64,000 nt of DNA from Ahaetulla prasina (lineage: Eukaryota; Chordata; Lepidosauria; Squamata; Colubridae), in contig NC_080541.1 of the NCBI RefSeq assembly GCF_028640845.1, positions 178,662,502 to 178,726,501 of the forward strand. The letters run 5' to 3'. Positions within the stretch are counted from its first letter, which is position 1; each line of letters starts with the position of its first letter. The translations under genes and the position numbers were made by a program. The notes under the pieces were generated by a model. It ran no database searches. It was not told where the DNA came from and worked only from the letters and a program-made list of their open reading frames with translations. This document shows positions 27,604-40,234 of this stretch, one piece after another.

Positions 27604-30430
27604 TTTTATTTTATTTATTTATTTTTATTTTATTTATTTTATTAAATTTTTATACCGCCCTTCTCCCGAAGGACTCAGGGCGGTGTACAGCCAGAATAAA
27701 AACAAAATATATACAATTTAAAACAACATTTAAAAAGAGCAAATTTTAAAGGCTGATTATTAAAATTTAGATTTAAAAATTTAAAAATATTAAGAATACC
27801 CAATTTAAAATTCAACACAAATTATGCCAGTCCCGCTTTAATAAATAGATATGTTTTGAGCTCACGACGGAAGGTCCGAAGATCAGGCACTTGACGCAGG
27901 CCAGGGGGAAGTTCGTTCCAGAGCGTCACTGCCCCCACAGAGAAGGCCCTACTCCTGGGGGCCGCCAGCCGACACTGTTTGGTGGACGGCACCCTGAGAA
28001 GACCCTCTCTGTGAGAGCGTACGGGTCGGTGGGAGGCAAAGGGTAACAGCAGGCGGTCTCGTAAGTACCCGGGTCCTAAGCCATGGAGCGCTTTAAAGAT
28101 AGTTACCAAAATCTTGAAGCGCACCCGAAAGACCACAGGAAGCCAGTGCAAGCTACGGAGCAGCGATGTCACGTGGGAGCCACGAGCGGCTCCCGTTACT
28201 ACTCGCGCAGCCGCATTCTGGACTAACTACAGCCTCCGGGTGCACCTCAAGGGCAGCCCCATGTAGAGAGCATTGCAATAATCCAGCCGAGACGTAACCA
28301 GAGCGTGAGTGACTGTGCATAAGGCATCCCGGTCAAGGAAGGGACGCAACTGGCGAACCAAGTGAACTTGGTAAAAGGCCCTCCTGGCGACGGCCGCCAG
28401 GTGTTCATCAAAAGACAGCCGTCCATCCAGGAGGACGCCCAAGTTGCGAACCACCTCCTTTGGGGCCACTAACTCGCCCCCAACAGTCAGCTGCGGGTGC
28501 AGCTGACTGTACCGGGATGCCGGCATCCACAGCCACTCCGTCTTGGAGGGATTGAGCTTGAGTCTGTTTCTCCCCATCCAGACCCGTACAGCTTCCAGGC
28601 ACCGGGACAGCACTTTGACCGCTTCGTTGGGGTGGTCCGGGGTGGAAAAGTACAGCTGAGTATCATCAGCGTACAGGTGATAACTCACCCCGAAACCACT
28701 GATGACCTCACCCAGCGGCTTCATATAGATGTTGAACAGGGTAGGCGAGAGAATCGACCCCTGAGGCACCCCACAAGTGAGGCGCCTCGAGGACGACCTC
28801 TGCCCCCCTGTCAACACCGTCTGCGACCGGTCAGAGAGATAGGAGGAGAACCACCGATAAACGGTGCCCCCCACTCCCAATCCCTCCAACCGGCGCAGCA
28901 GGATACCATGGTCGATGGTATCGAAGGCCGCTGAGAGATCTAATAGGACCAAGGCAGAGGAACAACCCCTGTCCCTGGCCCTCCAGAGGTCATCCACCAA
29001 CGCGACCAAAGCCGTCTCCGTGCTATAACCGGGGCGGAAGCTAGACTGGAACGGGTCTAGATAGACAGTTTCCTCCAGGTGCCGAGGGAGCTGCCATGCA
29101 ACCACACTCTCTACAACCTTCGCCACAAAGCGAAGGTTGGAGACTGGACGGTAATTACCCAAAATAGCTGGGTCCAGGGAAGGCTTCTTGAGGAGAGGTC
29201 TCACCACCGCCTCTTTCAAGGCGGCGGGGAAAACCCCTTCCATCAAAGAAGCATTTATAATCCCCTGGAGCCAGCCTCGTGTCACTTCCTGAGCAGCCAG
29301 CACTAACCAGGAAGGGCACGGGTCCAGTAAACATGTAGTTGCATGTAACCTCCCCAGCAACCTGTCCATGTCCTCGGGAGCCACAGACTCAAACTCATCC
29401 CAAATAACCTCAACAAGACGTGTCTCTGTCATCTCAGCTGGATCATCGCAATCTTGGTCCAAACTATCCCGAAGCTGAACGATTTTATCGTATAGATAAC
29501 CGTTAAACTCCTCAGCTCGTCCCTGTAAGGGGTCATCCCGTCCCTCTTGATGGAGGAGGGAACGGGTCACCCGAAACAGGGCGGCCGGGCGGTTATCTGC
29601 CGATGCAATGAGGGTGGAAACGTAGGAACGTTTCGCCTCCCTCATTGCCACTAGGTAGGTCCTAGTAAAGGACCTCACTAGTGTCCGATCAGCCTCGGAA
29701 CAGCTAGACCTCCAAGTACTCTCTAGGTGTCTTCTCCGGCGTTTCATCTCTCTCAGCTCCTCGGAAAACCAGGGAGCCAATTGAGATCTACGCCGGGTCA
29801 GAGGCCGCAAAGGCACGACATGGTCCAAAGCCCCAGCCGCGGCCCGTTCCCAGGCCGCAACCAGTTCTTCAGTCGTGCCGTGGGTAAGATCCTCAGGGAA
29901 CGGCCCAAGCTCCGTCCGGAACCTCTCCGGGTCCATCAGGCGCCTGGGACGGAACCAACGCATTGGCTCCGTCTCCCTGCGGTGGTGAGCGGCGGTCCGA
30001 AAGTCTAGGCGAAGAAGAAAATGATCTGACCATGACACTGGCTCTTTAACTATATCTCCTAAATCCAGATCATTAACCCACTGACCAGAGATAAAAATCA
30101 GGTCTAGCGCGCCTCCCCCAATGTGTGTAGGGCCATCAGTTACTTGAATCAGGTCCAAGGCCATCATGGAGGCCTGGAACTCCTGAACCACCGTTGATGA
30201 CAAGCCGGCTGATGGCAGGTTGAAATCCCCCAAGACCAAAAGTCTGGGAATCTCCACCGCCACGCCAGCAAGCACCTCTAGTAGCTCAGGTAGGGCTGTA
30301 GTCACGCAGCAAGGAGCCAGGTACGTGATCAACAGCCCCATCTGATTCCGGTGGCCCCACTTCACAAGGAGGGATTCACAGCCAGCTATCTGAGGAACAG
30401 TGGACTCCCTCGGCCCTAGACTTTCTGTAG
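27604..30430 (-). mobile_element. L2-type LINE, 2.8 kb, 5'-truncated in the endonuclease
   Basis: Minus-strand copy with the (ATTT)n tail at 27604-27650, the 3' UTR hairpin (27650-27690), coding sequence to about 30430 and no N-terminal endonuclease start. The insertion broke a TA-flanked MITE. It is close to the copy at 19752-22778 and better preserved, with an uninterrupted frame of more than 700 codons. Confidence 0.9.
27822..30430 (-). pseudogene. L2 ORF2 (partial endonuclease and RT), one frameshift
   Basis: The long frame (up to 30473, of which the first ~15 codons are MITE sequence) has the endonuclease from [20 protein letters not shown] through RLLVLGDFNLPSAG, GPTHIGGGALDLIFISGQW and SWSDHFLL. 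The RT carries [51 protein letters not shown] and catalytic [10 protein letters not shown]. It ends at about 28227 after [17 protein letters not shown] frameshift near 28172-28227 separates the last 116 codons ([34 protein letters not shown]). Loss of the endonuclease start plus the frameshift make it non-functional, although the RT itself appears intact. Confidence 0.9.
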
Positions 30431-30502
30431 ATTTTACAACTGTCTTGCTTAGCAACAGAAATTTTGGGCTCAATTGTGGTCATAAGTCAAGGACTACATA
30501 TA

Positions 30503-32367
30503 AACAGCTTATTTGCATGCATTTGCATGCTTAATGTCAGCCTGTTTTGTTTAGCTATATTTTTAACTGGGCAATGAAGTAAATCCATACAATTTAGATT
30601 AGAGTCATATGTTTTTCACGGAATTAAAATCTCCTTTTACACTGGATTTTCCTAGTTTCTAATTTTTTTTTAAAAAAATGCCCAATTGTATTCATCTCTT
30701 GTCGGATTTTGTATATATCTTGTAAGATTGATTTGTTTCCCAAAGAACAGTTAAAACTTCTAGTCACACAGCTCTATACTAAGCAATGAAGAGGTGACAT
30801 TATAGACATTATTTTGTTTTTCCTTCATTTCCTCCACACACTGAAGCTCGGGGAGATGAATTGAGATGAGATGCTTCCTGGAAGATAGATGATTGCAGCT
30901 GTATATCCCACAAGCCAGATTGGCAGAAGCTAGATTGCAAAATCCAGAAAGACTTCTAGGAAAGCGGATTTCATACTTCTAGACTGATATTCCCTGTGTG
31001 CTTTCCTTTCCTTTATGAAATAGGCTAAGTTATCCTCGTATCAGTAACTGTTTTTTTGATTCTAGTTGACTTTCTTAAATGGAAGCTTTATATTGCATGG
31101 TAATCCGCTGTGTTCTCAGTCTCTTTACAATGTCTCATTTTCTTCTGATAAAGGGTGAGAATTGGCTTTCTGCATGGTTTTTCGTTATAACTGACTTCAT
31201 GTGGTAGCTCTGAGGAAATGAGCTACAGAAGAAATTATGAGCAGCATATGAAATGTAGAGAGCTACTGCTCTTTTGTAAATGCCAGACTTACTGATACTG
31301 AAAGTTTACAGTCTTTTCTTTAGACTGAAAGAGTTTAGCATGGGATAATGCAAGCATTGATTTCCTTTCTTGATAGAAATGGGGCTATGTATAAGAATCA
31401 ATGGATCTATCCATATCAATGGAGAAAAAGAAAAAAAATCATGTTGAGTTTGTACAGGTTGCATTACTCTCCACATTCATTGCAGTTGTTGGTTGTTCTG
31501 GATATGTGAGTTGCAGGTAAAAAAAAATCACACATGCAATCTAGTAATTCTGATGTTCATATGAAAAGATGCAGAAAACCGAGAGGAAATTTGTTTCACT
31601 TGATTGAAAATAATCAACCAAAGATTTGATCTTGATCTACCACAATCTTGCTTAATAGTTCTAAAATATTTAGCTTATGTAAGAACACTGAAAAAACTAC
31701 AAACAACATTACATACCTCCTCCTTACACTTTAATTTTAAATGCTGCTTGAATTATGTTAGCAGGATAACTTCTGCTTGATTGCAGCACATTTGGGAATG
31801 TTTTGCAATAACTCAGAGCAGCCTACATCAACCTTTAGACGTATTAGCTAGATTTATCTCACCCCAGCCTCTGTGGATGCTGGACTAACCTAGACAGTAA
31901 AATATATACAGAAAGGAAATAACACCCTAAGAATGCAGTCTGTTTGCGTATGAATGGACTTTTAAAAGGCAGAAATTTGACCTTAGCATTTGTATCCCAA
32001 AATATTCCTGCTTTAAAAATTAATGGGGGTGCGGCTGCAAAGCAAAGAAAAAAATATTGTTTACTTGGAGTCTGTAAAATATTTTCTGCATACATAATAA
32101 ATATATTTGTGCCATCACAATTGATTGGCTGTAAAATGGTATTAACATATGAATGGCACATATTTCAAGATCTTTGCATGAGTAACCTGTATCCTATAGC
32201 ATTGAATTTAGATGTGCCCATTTTTATTTTTTCATCTTAGAGAATGAAAATGTAATTATTCTGTATCACAATAATTATGCAAAGGGGATTTTGTTCTGCC
32301 TTTACAAATGTGTCATCATTCAGTGCATGAATATATAATAAATGCTCTAATTTATTCTACTCAACAG
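30503..32367. other. Single-copy DNA, no gene seen
   Basis: No repeats recognised. Open frames at 31859-32240 on both strands lack motifs. The part at 32040-32340 looks like a candidate conserved non-coding segment only because it is free of repeats next to the possible microexon; this is inference. Confidence 0.4.
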
Positions 32368-32385
32368 ATAACAGAAGATGGCTCA
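32368..32385 (+). other. Candidate 18-nt microexon
   Basis: A pyrimidine-rich stretch 'tttattctactcaacag' precedes ATAACAGAAGATGGCTCA, which is followed directly by the consensus donor gtaagt. The 18 bases would add six residues, ITEDGS, without changing frame. Microexons of this size with strong splice sites are known in neuronal genes. The gene is unknown and the call could be chance. Confidence 0.2.
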
Positions 32386-32707
32386 GTAAGTGCTACAGAA
32401 CTCCATCAACCTTTAAACTATTTATAAAAAAAGAATCAAAGACACCAGGAAGAAGTAACTAATTATACTATAGCATCATGCACAGAACTGAAGGATGGTC
32501 TTCCCTCTTATACTCACTATGTTAATACTTAGCTCTGACTTTCTGTGTGTTTTGACAAGAGTATTATACAGAAATGAACATCATTTATATTGTAACAGAA
32601 ACCAAATGCAATATTACAAATAAGATCACAACTAAGGAAAAGGTGTTTAATTGTTTGGATGGTATATCTGCCTTCTCATGCAAGCTTTGATAACTGGAAC
32701 TTTAGTA

Positions 32708-33099
32708 CAGGCAGTCCTCGACTTACGACTACAATTTAGCCCAAAACTTCTGTTGTTAAGTGGGACATTTGTTGAGCGAATTTTGTCCCATTTTACGAAA
32801 TTTCTGGCCACATTTGTTAAGTGAATAACTGCAGCTGATAAGTTAGTAACCTGGTTGTTAAGTGAATCTGTCTTCCCCGTTGATTTTGCTTCTCAGAAGG
32901 TTGCAAAAGAAGGTGATCATGTGACCCCAGGATGGTGCATAAGCATGAACCAGTTGCCAAGCAGACTGAATTTTGATCACGTGATACGGGGATGCTGCGA
33001 AGGTTGTAAGTGTGAAAAACAGTCATCTGTCACTTTTTTCAGTGCTGTTGTAACTTTGAACGGTCACCAAGCGAACTGCTGTAAGTCGAGGACTACCTA
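32708..33099 (+). mobile_element. TA-flanked MITE, near full length
   Basis: The ends are caggcagtcctcgacttac and gtaagtcgaggactacct, bordered by TA at 32706-32707 and 33100-33101. Of all copies it best preserves both terminal repeats. Internal phrases shared with the others: 'ttgcttctcagaaggttgcaaaa', 'gatcacgtga' and 'gtgctgttgtaactttgaacggtcac' parts. Overlapping open frames on both strands are spurious. Confidence 0.85.
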
Positions 33100-33101
33100 T
33101 A

Positions 33102-34575
33102 TACATTGAACAGCTACTAAGCATTCCATATGCATTGACTGTTTTATACCGACTTATTTTAGGCTTTACAGTAATGTGAAATGAATCATCATTCTGTGTT
33201 ATTTTTAATGAATTTTTGTTCATGTAACTGTTATTTATAAAGTGGTATATTTGTTATAAAAAGATATACCGATTATTTTAGTCTTTGCATACAAGGAGAA
33301 ATCATAGTTAAATGAATCCCCAAAGGAATTTGAACAATAAGCTAAAAAATGTGTGCCTTGTTTTAAAGCCTTTATTTAAATGAGGAAACCAAAATCAACA
33401 GGCATTTATGAATTCATGGCTAGACTTCGCTGGAATCACCTTTTTCTTAAAAAATACATATTTCTTCCTAGGTAGTGTAGTGTCTATGCAGTTCACTGCA
33501 TGTTTACTGAAAAGTTAATCCTATTTTGTTCAATGGAAAAAAGGCCAGTTCTTCATTAATGACCTTCTGGAACTGCTCAGCCTTTATTGAGGTAAAATAA
33601 AGCTTGTCTTTGTTCCAGTTATTTTGACAAAATAATGGTTGTATAATTGTAGAAGATGCTATCCCTAGGTAGAAAAAGGCTCAGTAAGGACCTGAGGATT
33701 ACAGTGTATAATTATTTTTTTAAAAAATCCTGTAGAATGCTGTAATAAAAGAGAACCTTGGAAATTGCTTAACCTCCATAGATTTATCATCAATTCAAGA
33801 AGGATCAAGGGCACTTTGTTAAATCACAGTCTAAATTTCAAGAGTGACTTTCAGGATTATATCTTACTGGTTGTTTTAATGAAAATGAACTCCATTAGCA
33901 GTTACTAAATGTTTTCAGCGATAACATATGGCTATGGTCAGCTGAGCCGTAGTTGAACACATGCTTCATTGAAACAAGCGGAGCCTGGTGCACTGCGGCT
34001 GCAAGGAGAGGGAGCAAAAGCCATAGAGATTTGTTTATCTTGCTGTAGCATTATTCAAGGCATAACTCTGTAACCTTTTATCGGTAGATGGGGTTTCTTT
34101 TGCAAGGTATACTCTCTGAGGGATGGTTCTTAGGAATCCCGATCAAACAGTTGCAGTTATCTTTCCTCTGTAATCCCTTTTCTCTAGCTATTTTTTTTAA
34201 TGGAAAAGAGAAGGAAGACATCGGAGGAATATAAATGGCAGAGGATGTCATCAGGACTTCATAAAATGCCATAAATGAGATACGGTGACTATATAATGAG
34301 ATATTCACTCAAAAGCGCCATTTATTCTAGCCTGCAATGCTGATTTATCAGTGGAAGTAATAAGTTGTGCCATAGGAATATATTGAACAAGAAGTAAGAG
34401 CAAAACACTGCATGGTTGAAATGTTCCAATATCAGAATAGAGGTTGGAATTGGCATTTTGCACATCCACTTTATGAGTATATTTTTGGTGCATTTAGAAT
34501 AATTTGTTTTAAGACTGGAATATTTCAGTCATGACATTTTTTTGCACATTTTTGTTTCTTAACTAGGGTGAAAGT
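33102..34575. other. Single-copy DNA, no gene seen
   Basis: The interval about 33910-34080 is more GC-balanced and repeat-free (ggctatggtcagctgagcc..., gtgcactgcggctgcaagg...). It contains no convincing open frame. Confidence 0.45.
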
Positions 34576-34700
34576 AGTAATAGCACTTAGACTTATAGTA
34601 TATACCACTTCACAATGCTTTACAGCCCCCTCTAAGCGGTTTACAGAATCAGCATATTGCCCCCAACAATCTGGGTCTGGCTAGAAAGTAGCAACTTAAA
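34576..34700 (-). mobile_element. tRNA-derived SINE fragment (3' part)
   Basis: 'agcacttagacttatagtatataccacttcac' to 'ttgcccccaacaatctgggtc' is the reverse complement of the 3' two thirds of the SINE at 45426-45645. The tRNA-like head is missing. Confidence 0.75.
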
Positions 34701-35003
34701 GAACTATTATTGTTGAGGGGAAATATATGTTCTATTTGTCTTTGGATCTTTCCAAATGATAATTTATTGGTAACCACTCAAAGTTCTCTTATCAAAGCCC
34801 AAAGTCCCCATATACTTGATGTCAAATAGATTGACCACCTTCCTATCATGGAATAGAAAAGAGAGGCTGGATTTACCACATAGCAAGGTGCATAACCATT
34901 AAAATGGTGAGATATGTCTGCTATTAATGAGGCAATTCAGTAAAGGACAGGGGGGGGAAAAGTATGTGGAATATTTAAAGATCACAATATCTAGTACAAA
35001 ATG

Positions 35004-35408
35004 CAGGTAATCCTCAATTTATGACCACAATTGAGCCAAAATTTATGTTGCAAAGTGAGAAATTTGTTAAGTGAATTTTGCCCCATTTTACAACCTTGCC
35101 ACAGTTCTTAAGTGAATCACTGCAGTTGTTAAGTTAGTGACACAGTTGTTACGTGAATCCGGCTTCCCCATTGACTTTGCTTGTCGGAAGGTTGCAAAAG
35201 GGGATCACACAACCCTGGGACACAGCAACGGTCATAAGTATGAACCAATTGCCAAGCATCTGAAGTTTGATCACATGACCATGGCGATGCTTCAAAAGTC
35301 GTAACTGTGAAAAATGGCCATAAGTCACTGTTTTCAATGCCATTGTAACTTTGAACGGTCACTAAATGAACTGTTATAAGTCAATGATTGTACGTTGAGG
35401 ACTAACTC
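35004..35408 (+). mobile_element. TA-flanked-family MITE, diverged copy
   Basis: It begins caggtaatcctcaatttatgacc and ends gtacgttgaggactaac. The internal order is the same as in 32708-33099, but the target dinucleotides are no longer recognisable and the ends have diverged. Confidence 0.75.
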
Positions 35409-35479
35409 TATAAGAAATGTAAACTTCCAATACAAATAATGACCGAGGCATAATCTGATAGCATAACATCAACCACAAC

Positions 35480-35684
35480 AGCAAAGTCACTTTGTAATTT
35501 TAAAGGGGTTTTATGTCGGTCTATGACCGTTTTAGTTGATTTGGCCTACTAAATATTTGTTTTTAATTCTTTTTAAATTTGTTATTTATATTCTGTATTT
35601 TAATATGGCTGTAAACTGCCCTGAGTCCTTCGGGAGAAGGGGGTATAGAAATTAAATTATAAATAAAATAAATAAATAAATAAT
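35480..35684 (+). mobile_element. L2-type LINE 3' UTR
   Basis: 'atggctgtaaactgccctgagtcctt' and 'cgggagaag' with an (AAAT)n tail at about 35655-35683 match the 3' end of the L2 copies. Only the 3' UTR is present; the upstream limit is uncertain. Confidence 0.75.
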
Positions 35685-35685
35685 A

Positions 35686-36003
35686 CAAGCAGTCCTCAAC
35701 ATACAATCATTTGTTTAAAATCATTCAAAGTTAAAATGACATAAAGTGACCTACGGTCACATAATCAAAATTCAGGCGCTTGGCAACTGGCATGTTGCAG
35801 CATCCCGAGGTCACGTAATTGTCATTTGTAACCTTTCCAGGCGGTAACAACCAAAGCAAATGGGGTAAACGGCATTGGTTTAACAACCATTTAATTTGTT
35901 TAATGACCATAGCAAAAAAAAGATTGTAAAGTCTGGCATGACTTACAATGACCACATCACTTAGCAGCAGAAGTTCCAGTGGTCATAAGTTGAGGACTAC
36001 ATC
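35686..36003 (-). mobile_element. TA-flanked-family MITE abutting an L2 tail
   Basis: It begins caagcagtcctcaacatac and ends gtcataagttgaggactac with TA at 35684-35685 and 36004-36005. It follows the LINE A-rich tail immediately and is about 80 bases shorter than the family length. Confidence 0.75.
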
Positions 36004-36326
36004 TATCATTTTACTATATAAAATTCATATTATTAATAACTTTTCTGCAAATATCAGAAATAAATGACATCTTCAACATTTTCTAAGTAAACAAGTTATC
36101 CCACTGATGTAATATCAAATCAATCATTAATCTAGTAAAGGAAGAAAACCTGTAAAGAAAGCAGCTGACAGAACATGGTGCGCAAACAGATTCTCAGTCA
36201 TTTTTTCATTTATTAGAATATTTATGCAACTCTTCAGCAAATATCACTAAAATATTATGTAACAAATCAAAGAAAACCAACTAAAGCCAAAATAACAAAA
36301 ACTTTAAAACAATGAATATATTAAAG

Positions 36327-36417
36327 CGATGTTTCTCAACCTCATCAAATTTAAGATATGTGGACAGTTCTTGAAGTTGAAGTCCACACATTTTAATGTT
36401 TCTGAGGTTCAGAATCG
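36327..36417 (+). mobile_element. hAT-like MITE, short diverged copy
   Basis: The ends cgatgtttctcaacctcatc and ctgaggttcagaatcg are inverted, with the foldback centre 'gtggacagttcttgaagttgaagtccac'. It belongs to the family seen at 2302-2436 and 43815-44057. No clear target duplication. Confidence 0.6.
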
Positions 36418-39099
36418 CTATACTAAAAACCGCTATTAAAACCACTACTAGCAAAAGATACATAATTTCACTCCTGGAAAGCCAAGAGAGTTGCGATGAA
36501 TCGTAGCATTCCACAATGCCTCAGGTAATGCAGAATAAAATAATTTCCCATGTTCCCAATAATCACAGCTTTGCCCAAAGGGCCATTTTTGCAGATCTTA
36601 ACCAGGTAGGCATTTAAAGGAAAGTTGATCCTTTAGCCAGCTTCTATGTTTTTAAAGTCAGAGTTGCTATAATCACAAAATTATTTTAAATTAAAAATTA
36701 AATAAAAAAATAATCACAAAATTATTATAAAATTTTTAAAGACTATAATGTCATAAGAACTAGTGGTTTTTTTTTTTACATAATATTGTACAAGATTTCA
36801 AATGACTGTACATGACATCTGGTAAAAATGTGACTTTATATTATTCAATCTGTCAAGGAACTTTAATTAATTCATTTTTATGGTACCAGCACTGCCCATT
36901 GAAAATTGCATCATCACATAAAATTATACAAAAGTAATATTCACCCAAACTGAGACTGAACAATAAAGGTTTAACATCATGATTGTCATATTCAGTAAAA
37001 GCCCTAAGTAACATGTACAACAGTCTTTGTATGATTGTTAGTACTCCATCTTCCAATCTTATATCAAAAGTAAAAATTCATGAGATATATTAGGATGACT
37101 GATGGATCCAAAGTTAACTAATGACATTTTGCAATTGATTATGGACTTAAATCAAGGTCTTCTTGCTCCTAGCATGTTTGCAATCCTTAGTTACTCTTTT
37201 ATAAAGCAGCATGGTAAAATGATAAATAAATCTGATTTATGAAACAGGCAATAGGCATGTGCTCATTTAGACTCCTTTTATATGTTAGTAGGACACACAT
37301 GAAATCCTGATAACATTCAGTGGCACAGATATGCAAATCTTTCAGCTAATTTGAAAGAAGGTGAATACTTTTTCACAAATTTAGTAATGTTTCTCTTTTT
37401 AAAATCTCCCCCTACCCCTTGGTTTTTATTTCATTTTCTGCAGTTCATACAGTATATGATCACAGCCCACATTTCCTAACCAGAGGCATGGAAATTCTGT
37501 TTCTTTAGAATTACTGCTTTCATCATTCTTGACCACCAGGAATACTGATTGTAAATGATGAGCTTGTCCAGAAACCCTGGAAGACTAGATTGGTTTATAG
37601 CATTCAGTCCAACTTTTTTTGAAGCCAAGTCTCCAGAATATATTCAAAATTGCATCTGTAAATAATTCTAGCAAGTATCAGTTTTTCAAAAGTGTAAGAT
37701 ACAGACAGGAACTGTTTAAATGTCTTCTAGATATTATACTGCATTACATAAACCTTTACATTGGTCTTACAACCATCTTACATGAGTTCTCAGGGTGAAA
37801 GTTCAAATGTAGATTGCATTTGTTAACAAATTTCAAAACTAGCTGCAAAACATACCTGAGCAACATCAGTAAATGCAGAGCAGGTACTATTTTGTTTTGT
37901 GGGAGTGGATGCCATCTGCCTTAGTTGAGAAATTTGTTTTGTCCTTGCTTGAATATGACTCCCATAATAATATGCCTATGACTATGTTGGAAATTTGTGG
38001 AGAAAGAAATAATTAGTTTTTTCTGGCCCCATTTCCAAGCATAGAGCCTGATTAAGTTTTACAATTTGTACATTTGTTTTTATTAATTTCAAAATACTAC
38101 ATAACAAAATAAGTATATGGCATGATTGCTATGTATTTAAAAGGGAATTCTCAGACAAACATCTAAAAAATAACCATGGATCATAGCAGACCTTAAATCA
38201 AAGCAACCATATATACAGCATACTCTCTAACAGATCTATAAGGAGACCATTATAAAAGACATTATAGATTTCATTAAAATAAATCTGATGTCTCTCAATT
38301 GTTATTTTAATCTGCCCACCTAAAAATAGAAGTTAAAATAATATAGTTACAGAGAATAATAGATCTGCTGTACAATACTACCTTGTCTGCCACAATTCAG
38401 TTTTCAAGAGTTAATATCATGATTAGTATTAATGTGTAAGACTGGCACTTTTTAATACTTCAGGAGAACCCATCTAGTATGCCTGTGCTAGACTCTCTTA
38501 AATATGTATTAGTTCATCACTACAGGCGTTGTTGTTCTGCTGCTTTTTTCATATATTTACAGTTCTCCCAGTCAGCATCATTTTGGGGTGTAGTAAGAAA
38601 TGAAATTAGAGGCTAGAGCTATCCATCTAGAATCGTTAACTCCAGTTAAGTCAACCAAGACAGGACAATATGCTAATAATATTTTTTAAAATGCAGCTAG
38701 TCCTGCCTAAGATTACATTTCTCAGTGCAATGCAGATCTCTGCAATAGTTATTGAGCTATTTTGTTACAGACCACCAATCACAATCACTGGCACGTTGTA
38801 ATAATCCAGTTAAATATATATAGCTAAAATATATAAAACCACACTAATAAATTTGCAGATACTTGGTGTTCCTCATCTGAGAACCATCTAAATAGTTACA
38901 GATTCTACAAAAAGTTCCATTTTAATAGCTCTCTAAATTTTTCTCTCCGAGAGAAAAAGGCTACTTACATCCATGCAAGAAAGCTATTCAAGGTGCATGA
39001 AGTTAAGAAATAGGTTGGGATCTTTGGATCCTGCCCCCTTCCTACCTCCTCTCCCACCAATCCAAACTTCAGTATCCATACTCAGGCCATATAGACTGG
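36418..39099. other. Single-copy AT-rich DNA, no gene seen
   Basis: Short A/T-rich duplications occur (36665-36735). Open frame 36853-37056 on minus has no motif. Nothing else was supported. Confidence 0.5.
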
Positions 39100-39400
39100 G
39101 TAGATTCAATTTGAAGGAGATGATCCTGGAGCTCCCTGGGTGCCTAGCCTTGTAGAGTTTTAGAATGGCACTTTAAATTCTACTCAAAAGTCTATCAATG
39201 TGCAGCACTGGTTTCATTTGATTATAATGGCTCTCATTTGCCAACAGGCAAGTTGGATTGCATACCAGTTGTAATCTTCAGAGGCAGTTCCATATAGAGA
39301 ACATTGTAATAGTCTTTTCTATCATGCTGAGGGAGTGGGTTGTTGCTAGAAAATAAACATCTGGGGAGATCTGGAATACAAAAATCTGGTCAATCACTAA
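39100..39400 (-). mobile_element. Old L2-type LINE fragment (probable)
   Basis: 'gcagttccatatagagaacattgtaatagtc' corresponds to the L2 coding stretch that in the young copies reads 'agccccatgtagagagcattgcaataatcc' on the same strand (28252-28282). Surrounding sequence is too diverged to place exact limits. Confidence 0.5.
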
Positions 39401-40234
39401 ATGTCAGCAAAGAAATCCTGATAGTTCTTACAAAATGTTGGCCCTACTAAATCAAAAAGGGCCTCTCTATCCTGATATTGGCAGGCCCTCATTTTCACAT
39501 CAGTGGGTGTACTTGTTTTGGTGTGACTGGCACATTTGAGAAGCTGAGAAAATCTGTGGGTGAGAGTTACATAAAAGGTCAGAGGCCTCTTCCTGGGAAT
39601 AAAGAAAAAAGGGTGAGAACACAGTGCAGGCTTGAAAACAAAGCACAGTTACATTGCAAGTAATAATGAAATAAGGTACAAGATTGGGCTACATGCATCC
39701 TAGGATAGCCCTGTTCCCAGCCTTACATAAAAATTTGAGTGATGGACAATTTCCATACCCACCCCCCTTTTGTCAAAAAAAACATTAAGAAAGCTTTGCA
39801 CTGAATTTGATGCTGCGCTGATAATACAATTCCTAATAGGACCAAGAGGGGAGAATTGATAGATTCATATTTGAGGTCACCATCCAACAAACACTAATGG
39901 AATGATCAACACCTTTTCTTTTTATTGAAAACTGCATAAATACACGACCAACTAGTAGCAGAGTAAAGTGACTTCACAGATTTCTCCCTGCTTTCTAATG
40001 CAGAGACAGATTGAGTAAAATTAAAGGCACATTCAGTGGATGTAAATTAAACCTGGCAGGGGTAGGACGGAATCTGTGCCACTACAGGCATTATAGACAG
40101 ATGCTGTATATAATGCAACCAATACTAGAAATCTAAGCTTAGCTGTATAAGAAGCTTCTTAATGACTGGATTTCCAAATCACACTAAGTCATAATAAGTT
40201 CAGCTTGCTTTTGATTGAATGGAATGTATAGCTT
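39401..40234. other. No gene or repeat recognised
   Basis: Nothing supported in this stretch. Confidence 0.5.

Larger units (their letters stand above)
27293..30500 (-). mobile_element. TA-flanked MITE, split by an L2 LINE
   Basis: The left part (27293-27603) and right part (about 30431-30500) together make one ~400-bp member of the TA-flanked family in reverse orientation: the ends are agtccttgacttac and gtcaaggactac, bordered by TA at 27291-27292 and 30501-30502. The L2 LINE lies within the 'gggcaaaactca...aactgtctt' part. Confidence 0.8.

Noticed and set aside
31859..32240. 98- and 100-codon overlapping frames
   Set aside because: Opposite strands, AT-rich, no motif or splice support.
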